DNA of 64,000 nucleotides from Mycolicibacterium tusciae (GTDB lineage Bacteria > Actinomycetota > Actinomycetes > Mycobacteriales > Mycobacteriaceae), in contig NZ_MVIM01000001.1 of NCBI RefSeq assembly GCF_002086795.1, positions 1 through 64,000 on the forward strand, in the 5' to 3' direction. A program made the translations under genes and the position numbers. Shown here in pieces: positions 18,259 through 29,013 of this stretch (the stretch's first letter is position 1; each line of letters begins with the position of its first letter). Under the pieces are notes generated by a model. It ran no database searches. It was not told the DNA's origin and saw nothing but the letters and a program-made list of their open reading frames with translations.

Positions 18259-19044
18259 ATGACACAAACAGACGAGGTATTCAAGGCGCTGGCCGATCCC
18301 AGCCGACGTCTACTGCTCGACAGCCTCAATTCACGTAACGGGCAGAGTCTGCGTGACTTGTGCGCGGAACTGTCCATGGCAAGGCAGTCGGTCAGCAAGC
18401 ACCTCGCGGTGCTCGAGGCAGCCAACCTGATCACCACAGTGTGGCGGGGCAGGGAGAAACTGCACTACCTCAACGCCGAACCGATCAACGCGATCGCCGA
18501 TCGCTGGATCAACCAGTACGACCGTGCGCGGGTGCAGACACTCGCCGACCTGAAGATTGCATTGGAGAGCGAACCTATGAGCAACAGTCCCGCATTCGTC
18601 TATACGACCTATATCCGCACCACGCCGGAGCGTTTGTGGCAGGCGATCACCGATCCCGCGTTCTCCAACCGCTACATGGGCCACGCGTTGGTGTCGGATT
18701 TCAAGAAGGGCTCCTCTTATGTGTGGTCTGACTGCACCGGCCTGGAGATCGAGGACTCCGAGCAGGTGATCCTCGAGTCGGAGCCATATCGCAGGCTCGC
18801 GTTCACCTTTCATACCTTCGTGCCCGAGTTGACGGCACTGGGCCTCGCTGAGGACGTCGTGAAAAAGGCGGCCTCGGAGAGGCGCTCCAAGGTGTCCTTC
18901 GATATCGAGCCGGCCGACGACGGTCAAGTTAAGCTCACCGTCATCCACGACGATTTTCCGCCTGAAAGCACTGTGCGCGAACTTATTTCCGGTGGGTGGC
19001 CGTGGAAGCTCGCTAACCTCAAGAGCGAGCTGGAGCTGGCGTGA
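18259..19044 (+). CDS. ArsR-type HTH regulator fused to an SRPBCC (AHSA1-like) domain
   Basis: The protein has 261 residues. Residues 1-90 form an ArsR winged helix (VFKALADPSRRLLLDSL, then LSMARQSVSKHLAVLEAANL as recognition helices). The metal-binding ELCVCDL motif of classical ArsR repressors is absent. After a short linker (SEPMSNSPAF) residues of about 110-261 form an SRPBCC/AHSA1 domain (VYTTYIRTTPERLWQAITDP ... GGWPWKLANLKSELE), a fold that holds hydrophobic ligands. Such fusions are known in actinobacteria, and the ligand pocket presumably controls DNA binding (inference). It leads an operon with two DUF899 genes. The stop overlaps the next start in GTGA, suggesting translational coupling. 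A promoter and palindrome lie immediately upstream. Confidence 0.9.
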   Translation: MTQTDEVFKALADPSRRLLLDSLNSRNGQSLRDLCAELSMARQSVSKHLAVLEAANLITTVWRGREKLHYLNAEPINAIADRWINQYDRARVQTLADLKIALESEPMSNSPAFVYTTYIRTTPERLWQAITDPAFSNRYMGHALVSDFKKGSSYVWSDCTGLEIEDSEQVILESEPYRRLAFTFHTFVPELTALGLAEDVVKKAASERRSKVSFDIEPADDGQVKLTVIHDDFPPESTVRELISGGWPWKLANLKSELELA

Positions 19045-19760
19045 CGGGAATGCCGGTGACCGCCGACCGGGCGACCTGGCAGGCGCACATCGACGCGCTA
19101 CGGGTCCGGGAGAAGGCGCACACGCGAGAAGGGGACGCGATCGCGGCGGCCAGGCGCCGACTGCCGATGGTCGAGCTGGATGCCTCGACCACTTTGCGCG
19201 GCGCCAACGGACCGGTCACGCTGCTTGACACCTTCGAGGGCCGTACGCAGCTGATTGCGTACTACTTCATGTGGCACACAGGGCATTCCGCGGCCGAACA
19301 ATGTGAAGGCTGCACATGGTGCACCACCAGTGTCCAGGAGCTGTCGTACCTGCACTCGCGCGACATCACCTACGCGGTCTTCTGTCAAGGCCCGTATGAG
19401 GAGAGTGGCCGCTACCGCGACTTCATGGGCTGGCAGATGCCGTGGTACTCCGCGCAAGAATCGCTCGACACCCTGCTCGCCGGACGGCAACAAGGTCTCA
19501 TGCATCTGGTCTGCTACCTGCGCGACGGCGACCGCGTGTTCGAGACGTATTGGACCAATTACCGCGGCGTCGAATCCATGGACTACAGCCTTGCGCTGAT
19601 GGACCTCACCGTCTATGGCCGCCAAGAGGAGTGGGAGGACTCGCCGCGCGACTGGCCGATATACCCGCTCGGCGATGATCTCCAACCGATGCGCTCGGAC
19701 GGACGCCCGATTGCGCAGTGGTCACGACTACGGGCAGGTCGCTCCGACGACCTGAGATGA
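19041..19760 (+). CDS. DUF899 thioredoxin-like family protein
   Basis: The protein has 239 residues and belongs to the DUF899 family: an N-terminal helical region (WQAHIDALRVREKAHTREGD), LLDTFEGRTQLIAYYFMW, and a Cys cluster ECEGCTWC-like segment (EQCEGCTWCTTS) at the place where thioredoxin folds carry CxxC. It ends with the family-typical YGRQEEWEDSP. The fold suggests a redox or peroxidase-like role, but no reaction is established. The GTG start overlaps the stop of the ArsR-SRPBCC gene by 4 bp. It is probably co-transcribed with its paralogue 16 bp downstream. Confidence 0.85.
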   Translation: MTGMPVTADRATWQAHIDALRVREKAHTREGDAIAAARRRLPMVELDASTTLRGANGPVTLLDTFEGRTQLIAYYFMWHTGHSAAEQCEGCTWCTTSVQELSYLHSRDITYAVFCQGPYEESGRYRDFMGWQMPWYSAQESLDTLLAGRQQGLMHLVCYLRDGDRVFETYWTNYRGVESMDYSLALMDLTVYGRQEEWEDSPRDWPIYPLGDDLQPMRSDGRPIAQWSRLRAGRSDDLR

Positions 19761-19776
19761 GAAGGGAGAAAGGCGA

Positions 19777-20499
19777 ATGAAGACTCCACCCATTGTGTCG
19801 GCAGCGGAGTGGGATGCCGCTCTGAACGACATGCTCGTCAAGGAAAAAGAAGTTCAACGCGCCCGCGATGCGTTGGCCGCCCAGCGGCGTCGCATGCCCT
19901 GGACACCCGTTGAAAAGGAGTACGCCTTCGACGGGCCTGACGGCAAGCTCAGCCTTCTCGATCTGTTCGACGGCAGACGCCAGCTGATCGTCTATCGCGC
20001 GTTCATCGAACCAGGCACGGGCGGCGACGATGTCCCCGGGCACCCGGGCTGGCCTGAACACGGTTGCGTGGGTTGTTCGTTGATGGCCGACCACGTTCCG
20101 AATCTTGCTCATCTCAACGCACGCGACACAACTTTCGTGTACGTGTCGCGCGCCACGCAACCCGACCTGGAGCGGATGAAGTCGAAGATGGGGTGGCGGC
20201 ACCCGTGGTACTCGCTCACCGATAGCTTCGACAAGGACTTCGGTGTCGACCTCTGGCACGGCACCAACGCCTTCATCCGCGACGAGAAGGACCGTGTCTT
20301 CCGCACCTACATGATCTCCGGCCGAGGCGACGAAGTATTCGTCGGAACCTGGAACCTGCTCGACATGACCGCACTTGGGCGACAGGAGAATTGGGAGGAC
20401 TCACCCGAGGGCTATCCGCAGGGCCCGCCCTACGAATGGTGGCGCTGGAACGACACTTACGCCGAGCAGGGGCACGGCCCCGGCGGATGCTGCTCCTAG
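19777..20499 (+). CDS. DUF899 thioredoxin-like family protein, second copy
   Basis: The protein has 240 residues and is paralogous to the preceding gene. It shares LLDLFDGRRQLIVYR, a Cys motif HGCVGCSLMADHV, GWRHPWYS and LGRQENWEDSPEGYPQ. It ends with a Cys-rich tail (GGCCS). The ATG follows a purine-rich AGAAGGGAGAAAGG ribosome binding site. The two copies in one operon under an ArsR-SRPBCC regulator suggest a stress- or ligand-induced redox pair (inference). The stop codon overlaps the stop of the convergent MBL-fold gene within 20496-20499. Confidence 0.87.
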   Translation: MKTPPIVSAAEWDAALNDMLVKEKEVQRARDALAAQRRRMPWTPVEKEYAFDGPDGKLSLLDLFDGRRQLIVYRAFIEPGTGGDDVPGHPGWPEHGCVGCSLMADHVPNLAHLNARDTTFVYVSRATQPDLERMKSKMGWRHPWYSLTDSFDKDFGVDLWHGTNAFIRDEKDRVFRTYMISGRGDEVFVGTWNLLDMTALGRQENWEDSPEGYPQGPPYEWWRWNDTYAEQGHGPGGCCS

Positions 20500-21143
20500 G
20501 ACTTCACGCTCGCCAGTGCTTGGTCGATGATCTCCGACCACCGCGTCGCGTCGACGGCCTCGATCGCCGTCTCGCCCGCGAAAGCGCTCGAGATCACGAT
20601 GTCGGGTCTGAGGGTTCCCAGCAGCTTGATGCTATCCCGCATTGCCGCCGCATCACCTCGACCGGGCACTACGAAGGTCGACCAGGTGCCGTCACCGGCG
20701 GGAAATATGGTGTCGCCGGTGAACAGATAGCGGTCACCGCCCGCGCCTGTCACGAGGTAACAGGTGCTTCCGGGTGAATGACCTGGTGTGGGAAGCACTT
20801 CCACGTCGTTCGCATCGACATGTCGCACCGGCTCCAGCGGTACGTCGACCGAGCCGTGTGCGCTCACCTCTGCCAGTTCGGCCGCGGGAGCGTGTAACCG
20901 ACGGCCGAAACGCTCGGCGATCCGGGCCAGGTTCGGGCCCGCCTCGTCGAGGTGCGAGAGATATTGAGCGCTGACACCGCCCAGTGCGTCGATCGCGTCG
21001 AAGTCCGCATCGCCGGCCGGACTGTAGAACAGCACATTCCCCGCAGGCCGCCGCCACAGGTAGGCATGAGTGGTCAAGCCGGGGAAGGGCGAGTCCATTT
21101 GGGTTTGATAGAGATCGTCGTTGATCTTCGTCAAAGTGGCCAT
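20496..21143 (-). CDS. MBL-fold hydrolase-like protein with degenerate first metal motif
   Basis: The protein has about 215 residues. The metallo-beta-lactamase fold is shown by the TPGHSPGSTCYL motif and by FTGDTIFPAG, which supply later metal ligands. The usual HxHxDH motif is replaced by LSHLDEAGPN, so the dinuclear zinc site is incomplete or altered. Activity is therefore doubtful or unusual. The ATG at 21143 follows a good GGGTGGAG ribosome binding site. It is convergent with the DUF899 pair and its stop overlaps theirs. The glycosyltransferase gene downstream of its start runs in the opposite direction, sharing about 140 bp of upstream DNA. Confidence 0.8.
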   Translation of the reverse strand: MATLTKINDDLYQTQMDSPFPGLTTHAYLWRRPAGNVLFYSPAGDADFDAIDALGGVSAQYLSHLDEAGPNLARIAERFGRRLHAPAAELAEVSAHGSVDVPLEPVRHVDANDVEVLPTPGHSPGSTCYLVTGAGGDRYLFTGDTIFPAGDGTWSTFVVPGRGDAAAMRDSIKLLGTLRPDIVISSAFAGETAIEAVDATRWSEIIDQALASVKS

Positions 21144-21284
21144 GACTCCACCCTGCTTCCTCAACCAAGGTTGAGGTCAAGAAAGTGGTGAGACGGGAGG
21201 TTAGACTCGACCCCCGGCGGCAACAGAGTACGTAGCCGGCGGCTCTCGGCGGCCGAATCGAACTGCTCTTTGAAGGGTGCCACC

Positions 21285-22562
21285 TTGGGTCGCGTTGTCG
21301 TCGCCGCCAGCTCGCTGTCTGGGCATGTCCTTCCGATGATGCGCATCGGTGCGCACCTTCAGAAAATCGGCCACGACGTCATCGTCATCTCGGCGCCCGA
21401 TTTTCGGGATGACGTCGAAGGTGCCGGGCTGCGTCTCGTACCTCTTGGCCCGGACGCCCGCGTCCGGCCGCCAGCCCAACAGCAACGCATCCCAATGCCA
21501 AATCTTCTGCGCCGCTATCTGCTTGGGCTCGCAGAGTTGGAATCGACCTTCGTGTCACCGTTGGCTGCCCAGTACGACGCGCTCGAGCAGGTGCTGGCCG
21601 AGGAGCCGGTGGATGTCGTACTGGCTGATCTGACCTTCACCGGGGTGCTTGCCCTATTACTCAGAGATCGGCCCAGGCCGGAGGTGTTCACGATCGGGGT
21701 CGGGCCGGTCACTCTGTCGAGTGCGGACACCCCACCGTTCGGAATGGCTTGGGCGCCGCGCCCCGGCATGGATTACGACGGCGTCCACCGCGTGGTGCAG
21801 GGGGTCATGCTGCGGGGCGTACAGAAGTCGTTGAATCGTGAACTCGAAGCGCTTGGTGCACGGCCGTCGCCCGTCGGCCTGGTCGACTGGCCGCGACTGG
21901 CTGACCGACTGGTCCAACTGACCGTGCCGGCGTTCGAGTACCCGCGCCGGGATCTGCCTGGCTCCGTCGATTTCGTCGGCCCGGTGCTACCCGACGAAGT
22001 GGGAGCGTTCGACGCACCGGATTGGTGGCCTGAGGTCCTTGCCGCGCGGACTGTCGTGCACGTCACCCAGGGGACGTTCGACAACCACGACCACGACCGG
22101 CTGATCGGAGCGACAGTCTCCGCGCTGAAAGAAATGGACACCGTCGTCGTGGCGACCACGGGGCGACCGTTCGAATGCACCGACATGCCACCCAACGCCT
22201 TCGTCGCCGAATGGCTACCGTATGCAGCGCTTCTACCTCATGTAGACGTCATGGTCACGAACGGCGGCTACGGTGGCGTGCAGCACGCGTTGCGCTACGG
22301 CATTCCGTTGATCGTCGCCGGGGAGTCGTCCGACAAGGCAGAGGTGGCCGCGCGTGTCGCGTACACAGGAGTCGGCGTCAACCTAGGGACCGACGCGCCT
22401 TCTCCTGCGCGGATCAGGGCAGCCGTCGGCCACGTTCTCGCGACCCCCGACTATGGCGCTGCAGCCCTACGCATCGGCTCCGACATCGTGGGATCGCAGG
22501 CGCTCGACAGTATTGGCTCGCTGGTCAGCGGTGCGATGCGCTCGCGTGGCGTCCACAACTGA
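21285..22562 (+). CDS. UGT-like (GT1/MGT-type) glycosyltransferase
   Basis: The protein has about 425 residues with the GT-B layout of the UGT/macrolide glycosyltransferase family. The N terminus VVVAASSLSGHVLPMMRIGAHL contains the catalytic His position. The C-terminal donor half has VVHVTQGTF and the signature VAEWLPYAALLPHVDVMVTNGGYGGVQHAL, where the family normally has a His-Gly-Gly pattern. These enzymes transfer a sugar from an NDP-sugar to a small hydrophobic acceptor in the cytosol; the acceptor is unknown. I prefer the TTG at 21285 because GAAGGG sits 7 bp upstream. A TTG at 21270 in the same frame is the alternative. It is divergent from the MBL-like gene and convergent with the alpha/beta hydrolase. 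Confidence 0.87.
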   Translation: MGRVVVAASSLSGHVLPMMRIGAHLQKIGHDVIVISAPDFRDDVEGAGLRLVPLGPDARVRPPAQQQRIPMPNLLRRYLLGLAELESTFVSPLAAQYDALEQVLAEEPVDVVLADLTFTGVLALLLRDRPRPEVFTIGVGPVTLSSADTPPFGMAWAPRPGMDYDGVHRVVQGVMLRGVQKSLNRELEALGARPSPVGLVDWPRLADRLVQLTVPAFEYPRRDLPGSVDFVGPVLPDEVGAFDAPDWWPEVLAARTVVHVTQGTFDNHDHDRLIGATVSALKEMDTVVVATTGRPFECTDMPPNAFVAEWLPYAALLPHVDVMVTNGGYGGVQHALRYGIPLIVAGESSDKAEVAARVAYTGVGVNLGTDAPSPARIRAAVGHVLATPDYGAAALRIGSDIVGSQALDSIGSLVSGAMRSRGVHN

Positions 22563-22568
22563 GCAGCC

Positions 22569-23282
22569 TCAGAGGCGCGCCGCACGAGCGATATTCGCGA
22601 TTTTCTCCGCCACAGCCTCCGCAATGACAAGCGCCTGAGCATCGCTCGCGGGCACGTAGCGGTCGTCGGCCTCGTCGTAGGCCGCCCCCGCGATCGCAGC
22701 GTGATCCGTTGGCAGTTCGGTGAGCTCGACGGGCCACCCGTTGCGTCGAAGCATCGCAGCGAAATCACGGCTGACATCGACCGGAATGACCTGATCTTGG
22801 ACGCCGTGCATCAGCGTGAACGGTGAACCCGCGCCGAACTCCGTCAGGTCGGTGGGCAGCGTCTCTCCGGAGACCGACTCTGCGACCATGAACGCGCCCG
22901 CAAGGCAAACCGTTTGTGCCAGTTCGAAATCGAAGTCGGCTGCGTGGATCGTCGCTCCCGCTGCAGCTGCTCCACCGAGCGACCAACCGACCAGGACGAT
23001 CGGTGTCGTCCACCGCGCGCGGACGAACTCCAGCGATCCCAGCAGGTCGGCACGACCGCGGTCTGCGGCCCGGGAATTCCAGTCCGGCACGACGACACCG
23101 GCGCCCCGGTCGGCAATCCGTTGGGCAAGCGGGCCCATCGTGGCTCGCGCGTCGACCTGCGCACCATGCCACATCAGGACCGTGCGTTGCGCGGGATCAC
23201 CGTATACATCTGCGAACCGACCTGGTGCGTATTCGACCGTCTCCATGTACCGAGGGTTCCCGACCTCTACAAACTTATGCAT
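22569..23282 (-). CDS. Alpha/beta hydrolase (dienelactone-hydrolase/esterase-like)
   Basis: The protein has 237 residues. It shows VLMWHGAQ (oxyanion region), the nucleophile elbow VGWSLGGAAAAG, an acid in GVQDQVIPVD and the His in PTDHAAIAG, giving a complete Ser-Asp-His triad. The substrate is unknown and no signal peptide is seen. The ATG at 23282 overlaps the stop of the upstream GATase-like gene by 8 bp, suggesting coupling. An internal ATG at 23246 (METVEYAPGRF) is a plausible shorter start, since the first 12 residues are not family-typical. Confidence 0.85.
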   Translation of the reverse strand: MHKFVEVGNPRYMETVEYAPGRFADVYGDPAQRTVLMWHGAQVDARATMGPLAQRIADRGAGVVVPDWNSRAADRGRADLLGSLEFVRARWTTPIVLVGWSLGGAAAAGATIHAADFDFELAQTVCLAGAFMVAESVSGETLPTDLTEFGAGSPFTLMHGVQDQVIPVDVSRDFAAMLRRNGWPVELTELPTDHAAIAGAAYDEADDRYVPASDAQALVIAEAVAEKIANIARAARL

Positions 23283-24009
23283 AGCGCTCGGCGAACCGCC
23301 GCAGAATCATGTGCGGATAGCGGACATTCCATTGCCGCGCTTCAGTTTTGAGCTGCTCAGCGGACTCGGGGGCGAAGTAGCCGTGATTCTTGTAGGCCTC
23401 GACGCGGGTGTAGATGCCGGCGAGGTCGAGTTCGGGATGGAACTGCGTGGCATAGACGTTCTCGCCGACCCGGAAGGCCTGGACCGGGCATTGCGGCGAG
23501 GTGGCCAGACACACCGCGTTGTCCGGCAGCGTTGCCGCGGACTCCTTGTGCCCGCCGTAGGCGTCGAAGACGTCGGGCAATTCGGCGAACAGGGGATCGG
23601 CTCGACCAGCGTCGGTGACCGTTATCGGCATGCCGCCAACCGGTTCCGGATATGTGCGATCGATCCCGGCGCCGATGACGGTACCCAGCGTGCCGACGCC
23701 GTAGCAGCAGCCGAGAAACGGGAAATCCTCATCGACGATGCGCCCGATCAACGCGAACAGCTCGGACTCGACACGTTGCTGCGTCGCGGATTTCATCTCG
23801 GCCGCGTCGCTGACGTTGTATGGCCCGCCACCCAGGATGATGCCAGACCAGTCGGCGAGATCAATGGTGCCCAGTTCCTGATGAGTGAGCCGGATGCGGT
23901 GCACACCCGTCGAATCCAGACCGGCGAAGCGCATCACCGCGGCGTACTCGTCGTCGGCCGCCTCATCCTCGCCGCGGATCGACAACAGCAGGAATGGCGC
24001 AGATAGCAC
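23275..24009 (-). CDS. Class I glutamine amidotransferase-like protein (GMP-synthase GATase-like)
   Basis: The protein has about 244 residues. It contains GIILGGGPYNV, the Cys elbow FPFLGCCYGVGTLG (normally GxCxGxQ) and FHPELDLAG with the catalytic His-x-Glu, as in the GATase domain of GMP synthase. No synthase partner is attached. Such stand-alone proteins are widespread and of unclear substrate. GTG at 24009 (VLSAPFLLLS) is the most family-like start. An in-frame ATG at 24048 would place the start inside the hairpin that follows katG. It overlaps the downstream alpha/beta hydrolase by 8 bp. Whether it is read from katG depends on that hairpin. Confidence 0.83.
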   Translation of the reverse strand: MLSAPFLLLSIRGEDEAADDEYAAVMRFAGLDSTGVHRIRLTHQELGTIDLADWSGIILGGGPYNVSDAAEMKSATQQRVESELFALIGRIVDEDFPFLGCCYGVGTLGTVIGAGIDRTYPEPVGGMPITVTDAGRADPLFAELPDVFDAYGGHKESAATLPDNAVCLATSPQCPVQAFRVGENVYATQFHPELDLAGIYTRVEAYKNHGYFAPESAEQLKTEARQWNVRYPHMILRRFAERYA

Positions 24010-24045
24010 GACACCCCGCGAGCCGTCAGAGCCCGCGGGGTGTCG
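24009..24045 (-). terminator. Perfect 12-bp stem hairpin after katG
   Basis: CGACACCCCGCG (24009-24020) and CGCGGGGTGTCG (24034-24045) form a perfect 12-bp stem with a 13-base loop, 11 bp after the katG stop. There is no U tract, as is common for mycobacterial terminators. Its downstream foot contains the likely GTG start of the GATase-like gene, so it could also act as an attenuator or mask translation initiation. Confidence 0.6.
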
Positions 24046-24056
24046 CATGAACCCAA

Positions 24057-26312
<2,256 letters not shown>

Positions 26313-26780
26313 TCACGTGTGTGATCGCGACGTTTGTGATGCGGAACAATCTGGGCACAGGCCCCAATAGATGACCTCGGCCTCGTCCAGGACGAAACCG
26401 TCGAGGGATCCTTCCGGATCGGACGGTGTCAGGCAGGGGGTGTCGCCGACGGCGCAGTCGACATCGGCGATGACCCCACACGAGCGGCACACGACGTGGT
26501 GGTGGTTGTCGCCGACGCGCGACTCGTAGCGCGAGACGGAGCCCGATGGCTGGATACGGCGAATCAAATTCGCGGCGGTCAACGCCGCGAGCACGTCGTA
26601 CACCGCTTGACGGGATACCTCGGGAAGACTGACCCGCACCGCGGAGAAGATCGTCTCGGTATCGGCGTGCGGGTGCGTACAGACCGCCTCCAGGACAGCG
26701 AGGCGGGGACGGGTGACGCGGAGGTCTGCGAGCCGCAGTTGCTCCGAGAAATCCGTCGTGGGCGCCACGAAGACCATCAT
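26313..26780 (-). CDS. furA: Ferric-uptake-type repressor FurA
   Basis: The protein has 155 residues with the FurA winged helix (LRVTRPRLAVLEAV, then SRQAVYDVLAALTAANLI) and the dimer/metal region DNHHHVVCRSCGVIADVDC, ending with a second Cys pair in WGLCPDCS. In mycobacteria FurA represses itself and katG and responds to oxidation. Two adjacent ATG codons begin the frame; the purine tract AAAAGGGG just upstream fits the second (26777) slightly better than the first. It is 33 bp upstream of katG and co-directional. Confidence 0.95.
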   Translation of the reverse strand: MMVFVAPTTDFSEQLRLADLRVTRPRLAVLEAVCTHPHADTETIFSAVRVSLPEVSRQAVYDVLAALTAANLIRRIQPSGSVSRYESRVGDNHHHVVCRSCGVIADVDCAVGDTPCLTPSDPEGSLDGFVLDEAEVIYWGLCPDCSASQTSRSHT

Positions 26781-26795
26781 GCCCCTTTTCTGGAA

Positions 26796-26816
26796 TCAGT
26801 CAAGACTTGATCATCG
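26796..26816 (-). promoter_or_regulatory. Candidate furA-katG operator (TCAAG-A-CTTGA palindrome)
   Basis: TCAAGACTTGA at 26800-26810 is a perfect 11-bp palindrome embedded in an AT-rich patch about 20-30 bp before the furA start. FurA operators in mycobacteria are AT-rich and lie just upstream of furA. TTGACT on the minus strand overlaps this element. Assignment rests on position and composition only. Confidence 0.45.
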
Positions 26817-27045
26817 GCGTGTTCGGGCGACTTTGAGATCCAACGGAACATGTGTCCTTCGGACGCGTCAGAGCGCCTGGTCGACAACAATTTTGGTCAT
26901 TGCACAGCCGATTCACAGCGTGTCTGAGTGTGTCGGGGCGGTGTTACCACTGGTAGCCTGCCAAACTGCCGGAAGCGTGGTCGCGGGGAGGCGTACCGCC
27001 CGGCAGACGATCGCAACTGTTCGAGTCCCTCACGAAGAGAGTGTT

Positions 27046-28269
27046 GTGCGTACCGGCGAGATCAAGGCCCTGTCCGGATTGCGCATCGTCGCAGCGGTGT
27101 GGGTCGTGCTCTTTCATTTCCGCCCACTGCTCGAGCAGGCCGCCCCGGGATTCAGGTCGGCGCTGGCGCCGCTGCTCGACTGCGGCGCCCAGGGCGTCGA
27201 TCTGTTCTTCATCCTCAGCGGGTTCGTGCTGACGTGGAACTATCTCGACCGGATGGGCGACTCCTTCTCGTGGCGGTCCACACTGCACTTCCTGTGGTTG
27301 CGGCTTTCGCGCGTGTGGCCCGTCTACCTGGTGACAATGCATCTGGCGGCGCTGTGGATCATCTTCACGCTCAACGTCGGCCACGTTCCGTCAGAGGCCG
27401 CAGGATCGCTCACGGCGATGAACTACGTGCGGCAATTCCTGCTCGTGCAGCTGTGGTTCGCGCCCTACTTCGACGGCACCAGCTGGGACGGACCCGCCTG
27501 GTCGATCAGCGCCGAATGGCTCGCGTATCTCCTGTTCGGCGCGCTGGTCTTGGTGATCTTCCGCATCGCCCGCGCGACGCGGGCGAGGGGCCTGTTCTTC
27601 CTTGCCGTCGCCGCGTCGCTGCCCCCGGTGGTGCTGCTGATGGCTACCGGCCTGTTCTACACACCATGGAGCTGGTTGCCGCGGATCATCATGCAGTTCA
27701 CCGCGGGGGCGCTGGTGTGCGCGGCCGTGCGCAAGCTGGCACCGAGCGATCGGGCCCGTACGGGCGCCGGTATCGCGTCACTTCTGCTCGCGGCGGCCAT
27801 CGTCGGCGTCCTGTACTGGTTGGACGCCAACCCCGTCCCGACGATCCATGACTCGGCCGGCTTGGTCGACGTGCTGTTCGTCCCACTGGTGGCGACCCTG
27901 GCGATCGGTGCGGGCACATTACCGGCCATGCTGTCCCTTCGTCCGATGGTCTACCTCGGACACATCTCGTTCAGCCTCTACATGGTTCACGAATTGGTGC
28001 ACACGACATGGGATTGGATGGTTCTGCAGTTCGAACTGCAGCTCGGCTCCGACCTCGCGGGCAAGGCGGTGCTGCTGGCACTGTTCGCAGTGGCGATCGC
28101 GGGCGCGGTGCTGCTGTACCACCTCGTCGAGGAGCCCGCGCGCAAGTGGATGCGCAGCATGATGAAGCCACCCCGCGACACTCGCCAGGACTCTGGCCAC
28201 GGCAGGCTGCAGACCATCGATGGTCAGCGTGAGGACCGTCGATCTGTGGTTTCTGCACGTGCGGGATGA
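27046..28269 (+). CDS. Membrane acyltransferase (acyltransferase-3, OafA/YrhL-like)
   Basis: The protein has about 407 residues. The N terminus IKALSGLRIVAAVWVVLFHF carries the family's conserved Arg and catalytic-type His, and LFFILSGFVLTWNY follows. About ten hydrophobic segments span most of the protein, and a basic cytoplasmic tail closes it. The family moves acyl groups across or at the membrane onto sugars or lipids. GTG at 27046 follows a GAAGAGAG tract and fits the family start; the frame is open further upstream but non-homologous there. An SGNH hydrolase lies 51 bp downstream. Acyltransferase-3 and SGNH proteins commonly work together in O-acylation, so this neighbour pair is suggestive. 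Confidence 0.88.
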   Translation: MRTGEIKALSGLRIVAAVWVVLFHFRPLLEQAAPGFRSALAPLLDCGAQGVDLFFILSGFVLTWNYLDRMGDSFSWRSTLHFLWLRLSRVWPVYLVTMHLAALWIIFTLNVGHVPSEAAGSLTAMNYVRQFLLVQLWFAPYFDGTSWDGPAWSISAEWLAYLLFGALVLVIFRIARATRARGLFFLAVAASLPPVVLLMATGLFYTPWSWLPRIIMQFTAGALVCAAVRKLAPSDRARTGAGIASLLLAAAIVGVLYWLDANPVPTIHDSAGLVDVLFVPLVATLAIGAGTLPAMLSLRPMVYLGHISFSLYMVHELVHTTWDWMVLQFELQLGSDLAGKAVLLALFAVAIAGAVLLYHLVEEPARKWMRSMMKPPRDTRQDSGHGRLQTIDGQREDRRSVVSARAG

Positions 28270-28320
28270 GTTCGCGCGTCTTCAACGTCGATTTGGTCAA
28301 ATGAGTCCTAGGCTGGTCCG

Positions 28321-29013
28321 GTGAGGCGGTTCGTCACGGTCATGACTGCGCTCGCGTTGCTGGTCAGCGTGGGCGGCGAGGGCCCAATACGGGTGCGACA
28401 CAACGACATTGTGACGTTGAAATCGTCGGTAAATCGCATCGCGGTTGTCGGCGACTCGTATACGACGGGTACCGATCTCGGCGGCCTCGGCCCGACCGGG
28501 TGGACCGCTCGTGCCTGGGACGAGCTTGCGTCGTATCGGATGCCGATCTCGGCGGCCGTCGGCGCCGAGGGGGGTGCGGGGTACGGGACGCGAGGTAACC
28601 GGGGCAGTCTGTTCGAGGATCTGACGGCGCGGACGGTCAAGCCCGATGACGAGCTCATCGTGTTCTTCGGCTCCCGTAATGACCTGGCTGTTGATCCCGC
28701 GCAGCTGTCGATCCTGGCGTACGGCACCTTCCAATTGGCCCGCCGCATCGCGCCTTCGGCGACGTTCCTGGTTATCGGGCCGCCGTGGCCGACCGTCGAT
28801 CCGCCCGCGAACCTCGTGCGGATTCGCGATGCACTTCAGTATCAGGCCGGGGTCGCCGGCGCGACGTTCGTCGACCCCATCGCTGAACGCTGGTTCGTCG
28901 GGAAACCCGGATTGATCGGCTCCGACGGTGTGCACCCGACCGACGCCGGACACCAGTACATGGCGGATAAAATCGCACCGCTCATCGCGGCACAACTGCC
29001 TGTCCGCTTATGA
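28321..29013 (+). CDS. Secreted SGNH/GDSL-type hydrolase
   Basis: The protein has 230 residues. A short signal-like N terminus (MRRFVTVMTALALLVSVGG) is followed by VVGDSYTTG with the nucleophile Ser (block I), an oxyanion Gly region, FFGSRNDL (block III Asn) and DGVHPTDAGH with the catalytic Asp-His. All SGNH blocks are present, so it is likely an active esterase or acyl-handling enzyme at the cell envelope. It overlaps the start of the downstream histidine kinase (ATGA) and follows the acyltransferase gene. Confidence 0.87.
   Translation: MRRFVTVMTALALLVSVGGEGPIRVRHNDIVTLKSSVNRIAVVGDSYTTGTDLGGLGPTGWTARAWDELASYRMPISAAVGAEGGAGYGTRGNRGSLFEDLTARTVKPDDELIVFFGSRNDLAVDPAQLSILAYGTFQLARRIAPSATFLVIGPPWPTVDPPANLVRIRDALQYQAGVAGATFVDPIAERWFVGKPGLIGSDGVHPTDAGHQYMADKIAPLIAAQLPVRL

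Noticed and set aside
23275..24048. ATG 24048 as start of the GATase-like gene
   Set aside because: It lies inside the hairpin after katG and the extra residues are encoded by the stem; GTG 24009 matches the family N terminus.
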